Positions 10,281-19,000 of a stretch of 52,383 nt of DNA are shown here, in pieces. Below the pieces are notes generated by a model. The model did not search any database. It was given only the letters and a program-made list of their open reading frames with translations, and was not told the origin of the DNA. The translations under genes and the position numbers were made by a program. The stretch spans positions 1-52,383 of the forward strand of contig JAJZFQ010000011.1 in NCBI GenBank assembly GCA_021805275.1, written 5' to 3'. The stretch's first letter is position 1, and every line of letters starts with the position of its first letter. The stretch comes from Pseudomonadota bacterium (GTDB lineage Bacteria; Pseudomonadota; Gammaproteobacteria; Steroidobacterales; Steroidobacteraceae).

Positions 10281-11626
10281 GTCGCGAGCTCGATGCCCTC
10301 GCGAGCCACCTCGACCATCAGGTCGATCTCCTCCGGGGTGACCACGTAGGGCGGCATGAAGTACACCGCGCTGCCCACCGGGCGCAGCAGCACCCCTCGG
10401 GAGAGCGCATGGCGATAAATCGTCAGCCCGCGCCGCTCCTGCCAGGGGTACGGTCGACGCGCGGCCTTGTCCTGCACCAGCTCGGCCGCGACGATCATGC
10501 CGTGCTGGCGCACCTCGGCGACGTGCGGATGGTCCGCGAGCGTACGGGCCCGCTCGCCCAGATGTGCGCTCAGCGTGCGGTTGCGCTCGAGCACCCGGTC
10601 GCTGCGGAAGATATCGAGGCAGGCCAGCGCCGCGCTGCAGGCCAGCGGATTACCGGTGAAGCTGTGCGAGTGCAGAAAGGCGTTGAGTTTGACGTACTCG
10701 TCGTAGAACGCGGCATAGATCGGCTCGGTGGCGAGCACCGCCGAGAGCGGCAGGTAGCCGGCGGTCAGCCCCTTCGAGAGGCACATCAGGTCGGGGCGGA
10801 TACCGGCCTGCTCGCAGGCAAACATCGTACCGGTGCGCCCGAAGCCAACCGCGACCTCATCGGCGATCAGGTGCACCTGGTGCCGGTCGCACGCCTCGCG
10901 CAGCAGCTGCAGGTACACCGGGTCGTACATGCGCATACCCCCGGCGCACTGCACCAGCGGCTCGAGGATCACCGCGGCCGTCTCGTGCGCGTGCCGCGCC
11001 AGCGCCGCGTCCATGTGCGCGAACTTGCGCCGCGAGTGCTCGGCCCAGCTCTCCCCGGGCTCACGCTCGTAGCAGTCCGGCGAGGGGACGGTGATGACGT
11101 CCATCAGCAGCGGCTGGTAGATCTGCTTGTACAGCTCGACGTTGCCCACCGCGAGCGCCCCGAGCGTCTCCCCGTGGTAACTGTTGGAAAGCGTGATGAA
11201 CCGGCGCTTGGCGCCGCAGCCGACGTTGCGCCAGTAGTGGAAGCTCATCTTCACCGCCACTTCGACGGCCGAGGAGCCGTTGTCGGCGTAGAAGCAGCGT
11301 GTCAGGCCGGCGGGGGCCACCGCGGCGAGCGCCTCGGAGAGGCGGATCACCGGCTCGTGCGTGAAGCCGGCGAGAATCACCTGCTCCAGCCGCTCGAGCT
11401 GTTCGCGGACCGCCGCGTTGATGCGCGGATTGGCGTGGCCGAAGAGGTTGACCCACCAGGAGCTGATGGCATCCAGGTAGCGCTTGCCCTCGAAGTCCTC
11501 GAGCCAGGCACCCTCGCCGCGGCGGACCGGGATGAGCGGCACGTGCTCGTGATCCTTCATCTGCGTGCACGGATGCCAGACATGCGCGAGGTCGCGCTCG
11601 ACGTAGGTGGCGTTGTCGGTTTTCAT
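10271..11626 (-). CDS. bioA: Adenosylmethionine-8-amino-7-oxononanoate aminotransferase
   Basis: PLP-dependent transfer of an amino group from S-adenosylmethionine to KAPA, giving DAPA in biotin synthesis. The 451-residue protein has the class III aminotransferase features: WHPCTQMKDH near the N-terminus, the PLP-binding Asp256 (LIADEVAVGFGRTG) and the Schiff-base Lys285 (LCLSKGLTAGYLPLSAVL). ATG start at 11626; a longer open frame overlaps ampD antisense and is rejected. Other bio genes are not in this window. It diverges from ampD across 69 bases and is followed by overlapping rsmE. Confidence 0.95.
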   Translation of the reverse strand: MKTDNATYVERDLAHVWHPCTQMKDHEHVPLIPVRRGEGAWLEDFEGKRYLDAISSWWVNLFGHANPRINAAVREQLERLEQVILAGFTHEPVIRLSEALAAVAPAGLTRCFYADNGSSAVEVAVKMSFHYWRNVGCGAKRRFITLSNSYHGETLGALAVGNVELYKQIYQPLLMDVITVPSPDCYEREPGESWAEHSRRKFAHMDAALARHAHETAAVILEPLVQCAGGMRMYDPVYLQLLREACDRHQVHLIADEVAVGFGRTGTMFACEQAGIRPDLMCLSKGLTAGYLPLSAVLATEPIYAAFYDEYVKLNAFLHSHSFTGNPLACSAALACLDIFRSDRVLERNRTLSAHLGERARTLADHPHVAEVRQHGMIVAAELVQDKAARRPYPWQERRGLTIYRHALSRGVLLRPVGSAVYFMPPYVVTPEEIDLMVEVAREGIELATCA

Positions 11627-11695
11627 GGAGCGATTGTGGCATGATCGGCTGCGAAGACAGCACGCGCTCCGCCACACAGCTGCGTACCGCCAACC

Positions 11696-12286
11696 TTGAG
11701 CACACCGATCCGCTCCGTCCAGATCGATGCCGCCACCGGCCTGCTGAGCGGTGTGTGCCAGGTCCTCTCGCCGCATTGCGATGCACGTCCCGACGGGGCG
11801 CGGCCCGAGCTCCTCGTGATCCACGGCATCAGCCTGCCAGCGGGTCAGTTCGGCGGACCCTGGATCGACCGGCTGTTCACCGGCAACGTGCCGGCGGACG
11901 CGCCGGTGAGTCTGCGCGAGGTAGCGGGACTGCGGGTCTCGGCACACGTTCTCGTGCGGCGCGACGGCACCCTGACGCAATACGTCGGCTTCGGGCTGCG
12001 CGCCTGGCACGCCGGCCGCTCGGAGTACCGCGGCCGCACGGCCTGCAACGACTTCTCCATCGGCATCGAGCTTGAGGGCACCGACACGATGCCCTACGCG
12101 GAAGCGCAATACGAAAGCCTAGCCGCGCTCACGGCATTGCTTCTGGCCGCGTACCCCACGCTCGACGCCGAGCGCATCGTCGGGCACAGCGACATCGCAC
12201 CGGGACGCAAGACCGATCCGGGCCCGGCCTTCGACTGGCAGCGCTGGCGGACGCGGCTGGGCGCCCGGCAGACCGGGCGCGGCTAA
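11696..12286 (+). CDS. ampD: 1,6-anhydro-N-acetylmuramyl-L-alanine amidase AmpD
   Basis: Cytoplasmic zinc amidase that cleaves anhydro-muropeptides during cell-wall recycling; its loss raises AmpR-dependent beta-lactamase where that system exists. The 196-residue protein has zinc ligands His43 (VIHGISLP), His164 and Asp174 (GHSDIAPGRKTDPGPAFDW), and the core CNDFSIGIELEGTD. The start used is TTG at 11696, which gives an N-terminus in line with E. coli AmpD; no ATG or GTG fits better. A small stem (CGTTGC/GCAACG, 12288-12305) follows the stop. Confidence 0.95.
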   Translation: MSTPIRSVQIDAATGLLSGVCQVLSPHCDARPDGARPELLVIHGISLPAGQFGGPWIDRLFTGNVPADAPVSLREVAGLRVSAHVLVRRDGTLTQYVGFGLRAWHAGRSEYRGRTACNDFSIGIELEGTDTMPYAEAQYESLAALTALLLAAYPTLDAERIVGHSDIAPGRKTDPGPAFDWQRWRTRLGARQTGRG

Positions 12287-12320
12287 GCGTTGCGTTTCAG
12301 CAACGGCCGTACAAAACAAC

Positions 12321-12348
12321 TTGACGCGAAGGATGAGAGCGATACCAT
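12321..12348 (+). promoter_or_regulatory. Candidate sigma-70 promoter
   Basis: TTGACG (12321-12326), 16-bp spacer, TACCAT (12343-12348). Five of six and four of six bases match the consensus. It lies in the non-coding space after ampD and points at the terminator at 12465-12498, with no good reading frame between. Motif evidence only. Confidence 0.4.
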
Positions 12349-12354
12349 CCGAGC

Positions 12355-12498
12355 AACATCGAGACGGTAACCGCAGGCTCGCGCCCGCGCGGTCCGCACT
12401 CGCGCAAGACCACGAAGAACATTGCGACGGCTGACCAGCCGGGCACAGGTCGAGGGGGGAGCCAGGGCCGCGTGAGCAATCACGCGGCCCGGTTTTTT
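12355..12498 (+). ncRNA. Candidate small RNA between ampD and the CBS-domain gene
   Basis: A promoter-like pair upstream and a strong intrinsic terminator at the end would bracket a transcript of about 144 nt with no convincing reading frame. Inside are a short GGCT/AGCC stem and an A-rich patch near 12410-12420. It does not match the 4.5S, 6S, tmRNA or RNase P core motifs that I checked by eye. The terminator could instead simply end the ampD transcript, so this call is tentative. Confidence 0.3.
12465..12498 (+). terminator. Rho-independent terminator with GCAA tetraloop
   Basis: Perfect 11-bp stem GGGCCGCGTGA / TCACGCGGCCC around a GCAA loop, followed by GGTTTTTT. Ends either the ampD transcript or the candidate small RNA. 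The remaining 12499-12702 is an untranslated lead into the CBS-domain gene; I see a small AGCGGT-CAAA-CCGCT hairpin there but no recognised riboswitch. Confidence 0.9.
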
Positions 12499-12702
12499 GT
12501 GGCACTGCGAACACCGCAACCGGGAACTCCACCGACCCCAGCGGTCAAACCGCTGTGTCGCCTCGTGCGCCGTCTCTCGCCCGAGAGACGCCCTTGGCCC
12601 CTCGTTGCCGCACACTGGGCGGGCCGCCGGCGCAAGGCGGTGCGCAGGACAGCGCTTCAGCTCGCAATCTTCGGCCATCGTCGGGCCGTTAGGGAGACAA
12701 CC

Positions 12703-13278
12703 ATGTTCGACAGAGACTCCGACCGCAGCGGGCATCTCATCCCGGCACGCACCGATGAGCCGCCGCCGGCCGGCCCGGCCCTCGGCCGCCAGACGCCGCG
12801 CCGCCCGGCGCCGGTCCACCGCTCGCGCGTCGCGCTCGCCGACCCGGCCACGCGGGTCATGACCGACTTCTCCGTACAGGCCCCGGTATGGGTCACGGCC
12901 GAGCGGCCCATCGATGATGCGCTGCGCGACATGATGGTGGCGGGCGTGCGGGCTCTGCTGGTGACCCGGGGCGAGAGCGTGATCGGGCTGATCACCTCGT
13001 ACGACATCCAGGGCGAGCGGCCCATGCAGTTCCTGCACGAGGCGGGATTTACGCGCCACGACGAGATCCAGGTGGGCCACATCATGACCCCCTGGGAACG
13101 CGTGCCGACGCTGGAGTGGGAAATGGTGTGCGCTGCGAGCGTCCAGGACATCGCCGAGCAGTTCCGCGCCCGGCGCGCCACGACGCACATCGTGGTGCTT
13201 GAGCGGACCGAGTCGGGAACGGCCAGCGTGCGCGGAGTGTTCTCCCGCACCCAGCTCGAGCGCCAGCTCGAAGCGTAA
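12703..13278 (+). CDS. CBS-domain protein
   Basis: The 191-residue protein has a proline- and arginine-rich N-terminal 50 residues with no predicted structure, then two CBS motifs: about 50-105 (VMTDFSVQAPVWVTAERPIDDALRDM onward) and about 124-190 (HIMTPWERVPTLEWEMV onward). CBS pairs form Bateman modules that usually bind adenosine nucleotides. No catalytic domain is fused, so it is a stand-alone sensor or regulator; its partner is unknown. The start is the ATG at 12703 with GGGAG 8-10 bases upstream. It is convergent with the GIN-domain gene. Confidence 0.85.
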   Translation: MFDRDSDRSGHLIPARTDEPPPAGPALGRQTPRRPAPVHRSRVALADPATRVMTDFSVQAPVWVTAERPIDDALRDMMVAGVRALLVTRGESVIGLITSYDIQGERPMQFLHEAGFTRHDEIQVGHIMTPWERVPTLEWEMVCAASVQDIAEQFRARRATTHIVVLERTESGTASVRGVFSRTQLERQLEA

Positions 13279-13293
13279 GTCCCCGCAAGAAAA

Positions 13294-13314
13294 GCCGGGC
13301 CGCGCCGGCCCGGC
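13294..13314 (-). terminator. Terminator-like hairpin between convergent genes
   Basis: 8-bp GC stem GCCGGGCC / GGCCCGGC with a 5-base loop. On the minus strand it is followed by TTTTCTT, so it best serves the GIN-domain gene; on the plus strand there is no T run. Confidence 0.55.
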
Positions 13315-13348
13315 CGCCCAAACCGCCTCAGGGACCGGACCGAGCCGA

Positions 13349-14056
13349 TCAGCCCCCGGCCGCGACCCGCCTCACCTCCCCGGCGCCGTCGATGTGCGTC
13401 GAGACATGCGCCGGATTGGAGTGCAGCCACACCTTGCCCGCGCCGTTGATGCGCACTGTCAGGCTGTCGGTTGGCGCGATGGAAACCTTGCCGCTGCCGT
13501 TGATCCCGACGCGTGCCCGTTGCTCGATCATGCGCCCCAGATGGATATCCCCGGAGCCGTCGATCGCGACCGAGAGGTCCTGGACAGTCCCGGTACCGCG
13601 CACCTTGCCGCTGCCATCGATCTTCAGCGCGAGCCGGTCCTGGTGCACCTGGTGCAGCCGGATCCTGGCCGCCCCCTCAACGCTGATCGCGCGCAGCGCC
13701 GGACCGCTGATCTCGACGTGCACCGTGTCCTCGACGTCCGTTCCGAAGCTGATGCAGAAGGGGACCAGCGAGAAGCACGAGTGTGGCTTGGCGCGGATGC
13801 GCCCGTTCTCTACCACGAGTTGGCGCAGCGTGCGCTCCGGGGCCGTGATCGTCAGGTGCCAGGCTGGCCCGGGACGATAATCGACGTCGGCGGGCACATC
13901 GACGACCATGCTGTCGGAGTTCCACGGGTAGGTCTTTGAAACCGTCGTACCGCTGCTGGCGCGCGCCACCGCGGGCAGCGCGGTTCCGAAGACCGTCAGG
14001 GCGGCGGCGGCGGCGAGGGACAGACCGGCAAGGGCGAGTCGGATCGTGCGAGTCAT
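13349..14056 (-). CDS. Secreted GIN-domain (DUF2807-like) protein
   Basis: Exported protein of unknown role. The 235 residues begin with a signal peptide (MTRTIRLALAGLSLAAAAAL, cleavage probably after VARA), followed by a repetitive beta-helix-like region with recurring IDGSG, INGSG, INGAG and IDGAG motifs, the hallmark of putative auto-transporter adhesin head GIN domains. The start is the ATG at 14056; an in-frame upstream start adds 11 residues before the signal peptide and is less likely. Monocistronic, between two unrelated genes. Confidence 0.82.
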   Translation of the reverse strand: MTRTIRLALAGLSLAAAAALTVFGTALPAVARASSGTTVSKTYPWNSDSMVVDVPADVDYRPGPAWHLTITAPERTLRQLVVENGRIRAKPHSCFSLVPFCISFGTDVEDTVHVEISGPALRAISVEGAARIRLHQVHQDRLALKIDGSGKVRGTGTVQDLSVAIDGSGDIHLGRMIEQRARVGINGSGKVSIAPTDSLTVRINGAGKVWLHSNPAHVSTHIDGAGEVRRVAAGG

Positions 14057-14135
14057 GGGCGTCTCCGTGGCGCAATGTGCCCAGAACACGCCAGGGCGCC
14101 GAAAGTTGCAGCCCCGGGAACGCGACGCTGGCGCC

Positions 14136-14687
14136 TCAGGCCCGATCGTGCCGCCAGAGCACCTCGCTGCCGCACTCGTGGCGGGCGAGGACCCGGGCCA
14201 GCACGAACAGCAGGTCGGACAGGCGGTTCAGGTAACTCAGGGCGTGCGGATTAACCGCCTCGAGCCGGGCCAGCGTCCAGGCCCGCCGCTCGGCTCGCCG
14301 GGCGACCGTGCGCGCCACATGGCAGGCAGCCGCCGCGCCCCCCCCGCCGGGCAGGATGAATTCCTTCAACGGCGGCAGATCGGCGTTGAACCCATCGAGC
14401 GTGCGCTCGAGCCAGGCCACCTGATCGGGCCCGATCACCGTGTGGCCGGGAATGCACAGCTCCCCGCCGAGGTCGAACAGCTGGTGCTGCACCTCGGTCA
14501 GGCACGCCGCGGCCGGCGCGGTCAGCGTCGGCACCGCGAGCAGCACGCCGAGCGCACTGTTGAGTTCGTCGACGGTGCCGAAGGCCTCGACCCGCGCGCT
14601 GTCCTTGTTCACCCGCGTGCCGTCGCCCAGACCGGTGGTGCCCTCATCGCCGGTGCGCGTGTAGATCTTGCTCAGTCGGTTGCCCAT
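14136..14687 (-). CDS. Cob(I)yrinic acid a,c-diamide adenosyltransferase, PduO type
   Basis: Transfers the adenosyl group of ATP to cob(I)alamin to make coenzyme B12. The 183-residue protein has the family signature YTRTGDEGTTGLGDGTRV near the N-terminus, FGTVDELNSALG, FILPGG, and the arginine-rich ATP-binding helix CHVARTVARRAERR. PduO-type enzymes serve methylmalonyl-CoA mutase and other AdoCbl enzymes or B12 salvage; no such partner lies in the window. ATG start at 14687, divergent from hisN. Confidence 0.93.
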   Translation of the reverse strand: MGNRLSKIYTRTGDEGTTGLGDGTRVNKDSARVEAFGTVDELNSALGVLLAVPTLTAPAAACLTEVQHQLFDLGGELCIPGHTVIGPDQVAWLERTLDGFNADLPPLKEFILPGGGGAAAACHVARTVARRAERRAWTLARLEAVNPHALSYLNRLSDLLFVLARVLARHECGSEVLWRHDRA

Positions 14688-14778
14688 GGAATACCTCGGC
14701 CCTCATTGTGCCAGAGCGCGCGATTGACAGCGGCTCGCGCGAACGGCAATTTGACCGCCTCCCATCGCGGCGAACCGC

Positions 14779-15540
14779 ATGCCCTCAGCCGAACTTCAAG
14801 CTGCCCTGGAAGCGGCCAGCGCCGCCGCCGAGATCATCCGCGGCTACTACGGACGCAATCCGCAGGTCCACACCAAGGCGGACCAGACGCCCGTGACCGA
14901 AGCGGACGTGCGCGCCGAGCAGACCATCCGCGCCGTCCTCGCACAGCGCTTCCCCGACTACGGCTTCTACGGCGAGGAGACCGGCCGGCACGATCCTGGG
15001 GCGGAGAATGTCTGGCTGGTCGACCCGATCGACGGCACCAAGTCCTTCGTGCGCGAATGCCCCTTCTTCTCCACGCAGATCGCGCTGCTGCGCGCCGGAC
15101 AATTCGTGCTCGGGGTCTCGAGCGCACCGGTCTACGGCGAGCTTGCCTGGGCGGAGGCGGGGGCGGGGGCTTACCTGAACGAGCGCCCGGTGCGGGTCAG
15201 CGCCACCGAGACGCTGCCGTCGAGCATCATCTCGACCGGCAACCTGAAGACGCTGGCCGCCTCGGCGCAGTGGGCCAGGCTCGGCGGCTTGATCGGCCAG
15301 GTGAGCCGCAGCCGCGGCTACGGCGACTTCCTGCACTACCATCTGCTCGCGCGCGGCGCCCTGGATGTGGTCATCGAGTCCGACGTGAGCATCCTGGACA
15401 TCGCCGCACTGACGGTCATCGTGCGCGAGGCCGGTGGCCGCTTCACCGACCTGTCCGGCGGGGAGGTGACGCTCGCGACCCGCTCGGTGCTGGCAAGCAA
15501 CGGCCGGTTGCACGCGAGCGTGCTGGAGGCGCTCGCCTGA
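14779..15540 (+). CDS. hisN: Histidinol-phosphatase, inositol-monophosphatase type
   Basis: Mg-dependent phosphatase of the IMPase superfamily; this subgroup dephosphorylates histidinol phosphate. The 253-residue protein has the metal-binding motifs GEETG (Glu66-Glu67), DPIDGT (82-87, followed by KSF) and a late SDVSILDIAAL. Length and the DPIDGTKSF block fit HisN better than SuhB or CysQ, but substrate cannot be proven by sequence alone. It is convergent with the chpC-like gene. Confidence 0.82.
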   Translation: MPSAELQAALEAASAAAEIIRGYYGRNPQVHTKADQTPVTEADVRAEQTIRAVLAQRFPDYGFYGEETGRHDPGAENVWLVDPIDGTKSFVRECPFFSTQIALLRAGQFVLGVSSAPVYGELAWAEAGAGAYLNERPVRVSATETLPSSIISTGNLKTLAASAQWARLGGLIGQVSRSRGYGDFLHYHLLARGALDVVIESDVSILDIAALTVIVREAGGRFTDLSGGEVTLATRSVLASNGRLHASVLEALA

Positions 15541-15551
15541 GCGCCGCGCGA

Positions 15552-16016
15552 CTAGGCCGCGACCCGCGTCTCTTCGGCGATCAGCTCCTCGAGCCGCTCC
15601 AGGTCCGGCACCAGCGGACTCTCGTTCGCCATGCGCAGCTGGCAGAGCACCGGGGAGCGCTCCGGAAAGTTCGTCGAGCCCGGCCGGATCACATCCGAAC
15701 TCACCCGCACCAGCTGCGGAAAGCCCTGCGAGACGATCGCGAAGTGGGCGAGGCGCGTGCCGAGACCCACGAACACCACCATGCGCGAGCGGCCCGAGCT
15801 CGGCGGAATGCTCTTGCCGCAGACGCCCTCGAACGACACCAGCGGCACCGCTCGACCGTTCCAAGGCACCGTGCCGATGTACCACGGCGGCGCGCCAGTC
15901 ATTTCCGAGGGCACCGGCAGGCCGGCCACCTCCGCGACACAGGCCCGCGGCACGATCAGCCGACCCTCCGCAAGCGGAATGAGCAGACTGTAGATCTCCT
16001 GGATCCGTTCGGCCAC
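15552..16016 (-). CDS. chpC: CheW-like protein, ChpC type
   Basis: CheW-domain adaptor of the type IV pilus chemosensory pathway. The 154 residues form one CheW fold with RLIVPRACVAEVAGL, WYIGTVPWNGRAVPLVSFE and a C-terminal helix. GTG start at 16016 with GGGAGG four bases upstream; this Shine-Dalgarno follows directly on the chpA stop, so it is the last gene of the pil-chp operon. ChpC is the name by position in the Pseudomonas aeruginosa cluster; a second CheW protein (PilI) lies upstream. Confidence 0.85.
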   Translation of the reverse strand: MAERIQEIYSLLIPLAEGRLIVPRACVAEVAGLPVPSEMTGAPPWYIGTVPWNGRAVPLVSFEGVCGKSIPPSSGRSRMVVFVGLGTRLAHFAIVSQGFPQLVRVSSDVIRPGSTNFPERSPVLCQLRMANESPLVPDLERLEELIAEETRVAA

Positions 16017-16026
16017 GCTGCCTCCC

Positions 16027-19000
16027 TTACTCGCCCTGCGCTGCGGCCGGTCCGGCCTCGAGGTCTACGCCGCCGCGTGCGCCGCGGGTGCGCTCGACGA
16101 GCGGGGCGATCGCCTCGAGCAGCTCGGTCTCCTGGTAAGGCTTGCCCAGGTAATCATCGACGCCGAATTCGATCGCCCGGGCGCGGTGCTTCTCCCCGAC
16201 CCGCGAGGTGATCATGATGATGGGAACACCGCGCAGGCGCGGATCGTTGCGCACGTGCGCGGCGACTTCATAGCCGTCCATGCGCGGCATTTCGATATCG
16301 AGCAGGATGATGTCGGGCACATGATCCTGCAGCATCGCGACCGCGTCCATGCCGTCACGGGCCGTGAGCACGCGCATGCCGTTGCGCTCGAGCAGCCGCT
16401 GGGTGACGCGCCGCACCGTGATCGAGTCATCGACCACGAGCGCGAAGACGCGCCGGTCGGTCTGGTCGCGCTCGGCCGGCGCCAGACCGCGTCCACGCCA
16501 TTCGGCGCGCACCAGGGCGCCGATGTCGAGAATGATCACGATGCGCCCATCGCCGAGAATGGTCGCACCCGAGATGCCGCGGATCCCCGCGATCTGCGGC
16601 CCGACCGACTTGACCACGATCTCGCGGTTGCCGAGCAGCTCATCGACCACCAGCGCCGTGGAGTGCTCCCCGGCGCGCACCAGAACCACCGGCACCGTCG
16701 CGTCCTGCGTCGGCAGGGGCGAGGGCGGCAGTCCGATGAACACCGCCAGGTGCTGGAAGCGGTAGCGCTGAGCGTCGTACTCGAATGGTGCCGAATCGGT
16801 GCCGAGATACTGAGTGACCTGCTCGAGCGGCAGCCGCAGCACGCCCTCGACGGTCGGCAGCGGCAGCGCGTAGAGCTCATCGCCCGCCCGCGCGATCAGC
16901 GCATGGCTGATCGCCAGGGTGAACGGCAGCCGAATGGTGAACTCGGTACCCTCGCCCGGGCGCGTCTGCATGTGCAGCGCACCGCCCAGGCGCTTGACCT
17001 CGGTGGCGACCACGTCCATGCCGACGCCGCGTCCGGCCTGCTGCGTGACGCTGCCCGCGGTGGAGAAGCCCGGCTCGAGCACGAGCTGCATGGCTTCCTC
17101 GTCGCTCACCGGTTCGGGCGAAATCAGGCCGAGCGCTCGGCCTTTGGCGCGGATGGCCTCAAGGTTCATCCCGGCGCCGTCGTCGGTGAGTCGCACCACC
17201 ACCTGCGCGCCCTCGCGGCGCAGCTGCAGCTCGATGCGACCGACGGGCGGCTTGCCGCGCGCGACACGCTCCTCGGGGAACTCGATGCCATGGACCACCG
17301 CGTTGCGCAGCATGTGCTCGAACGGCGGCAGCATGCGCTCCAACACCTGCCGGTCGAGCTCGCCGGCAGCACCCTCGACGAGCAGCTCGGCGCGCTTGCC
17401 GGTATCGGACGCGGCTTGGCGCACGATGCGCGAGAGACGCTGCACATGCTGCTGGAACGGCACCATGCGCGTGCGCATCAGGCCGTTCTGCAGCTCCGTC
17501 ATCGTGCGCGCCTGCTGCTGCAGTAGCGTGTGCGCGTCCTTGGTCAGGTTCTCGAGCAGCTGCTGCAGGCTCGCCACGTCGTTGGCGGTCTCGGCGAGCG
17601 CCCGCGAGAACTGCTGGATCGAGGAGTATCGGTCGAGTTCGAGCGGGTCGAAATCGCTGCGGTGTGCGCTTTCCGGATCGTGGCGGTGCAGGATCTGCGC
17701 CTCGGTCTCGATCTCGAGGCTGCGCAGCTGCTCTTTGAGCCGCGTAACCGTACGCGACAGCTCGCCGAGATTGAAATCGATGGAGCTGATCTGTTGATCG
17801 AGTCGCGAGCGGGCGATGCTCGCCTCCCCCGCGACGTTGAGCAGCTTGTCGAGCAGCTCGGCGTCGACCCGCGCCATCTCCTGGCGCTCCGCCGGCGCGA
17901 CCGGCTCGCGCCCGGGCGGCACCGGCAGAGCATTGGACAGCGGCTCGCCGGCCACGGCGAGCGGTGGCGGCGTGGGCGCGCGCGGCAGGGGCGCTGCGGC
18001 CTCGATGCCCGCGAGCGGCTGCAGCACCGGGACCGCCTCCGGATCCACCGCGGCCGGCGCGGGGGACTCGGCCAGCACGGCTAGCACGACCGCCGCGTCG
18101 GGCGCCTCGCTCAGTTCAACGGACAGCTCCGGCAGCGGCTCGGCGCTCACCGGTTCGAGAACCGGCGGCTCGATCGGCGCCGGCGGTTCGAATTCGACTG
18201 GGGGTTGCACCGGGACCGCGGCGGGCGGCGCCACCGGCACAGAGGCCGCGACGCCGGCCCCGGGCTGGGTCAGTGCACGAATGCGCGCGATCATCGCCTG
18301 CGCCGGCGAGACCCCCTGGCCGTTCACCACGGCTTCACGCATTGCGGCGAGCTGATCGAGACTCGCCTGGATCACCTCGAAGACCGCGCCGCTGGCCGCA
18401 AGGGCGCCACCCTCGGCCTGTCCGACCAGGGTTTCCAGCTCATGCGAGAGGTCACCCATCGCGAGGATTCCCGCCATGCGCGCCCCACCCTTGAGCGTAT
18501 GCAGCGCGCGCTTCAGCGCGAAGGCCCGCTCGGTGCTGCCGGCGGAGGCACGCCACTCCGCGAGCGCCCGTTCCGATCCCTCGATCAGCTCGAGCGCCTC
18601 CTCGGTGAATACCGCGGCAACCTCAGGGTCGTAGTCGACGAGCGGAGCGGCGGGCTCGGGGGGCTGCACCGGTGCGCCGGCCGGCGCCTCGGAGACGGCC
18701 TCGCCCATCGGCGCTGCGACGACGTCCGCATTCGAGGCAAAGCCCTCCTCCAGCGCGAGTGCGCTTGCCCCGATGCGCGCATCCAGCGCCCGCTCGGCCT
18801 CGGCCAGCCGCTCGATCAGCAGCAGGTGGCTGGCGAAATACCCGGTGGGCTCCTCGAGGTGCTCGGCGACCGACTCCATCGCGCTCATGCAGTCGGCGAG
18901 CAGCGTCAGATCCGAAGTGCCGAGCCCGGCGCCGCTGGTGAATGCCCGTCGGATCCAGTGATCGAGCGGCTCGGCCAAGCGCACGCCGTGACGCGCCTGC

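Noticed and set aside
10166..11644. Long plus-strand frame antisense to bioA
   Set aside because: bioA is certain from PLP and substrate motifs; the antisense product has no family features.
12355..12498. Possible 6S, 4.5S, tmRNA or RNase P RNA
   Set aside because: None of their conserved core sequences are present; kept only as an unclassified candidate.
14046..16211. 721-codon plus-strand frame across the adenosyltransferase, hisN and chpC
   Set aside because: It crosses real genes on both strands, including hisN in another frame; shadow of high GC content.
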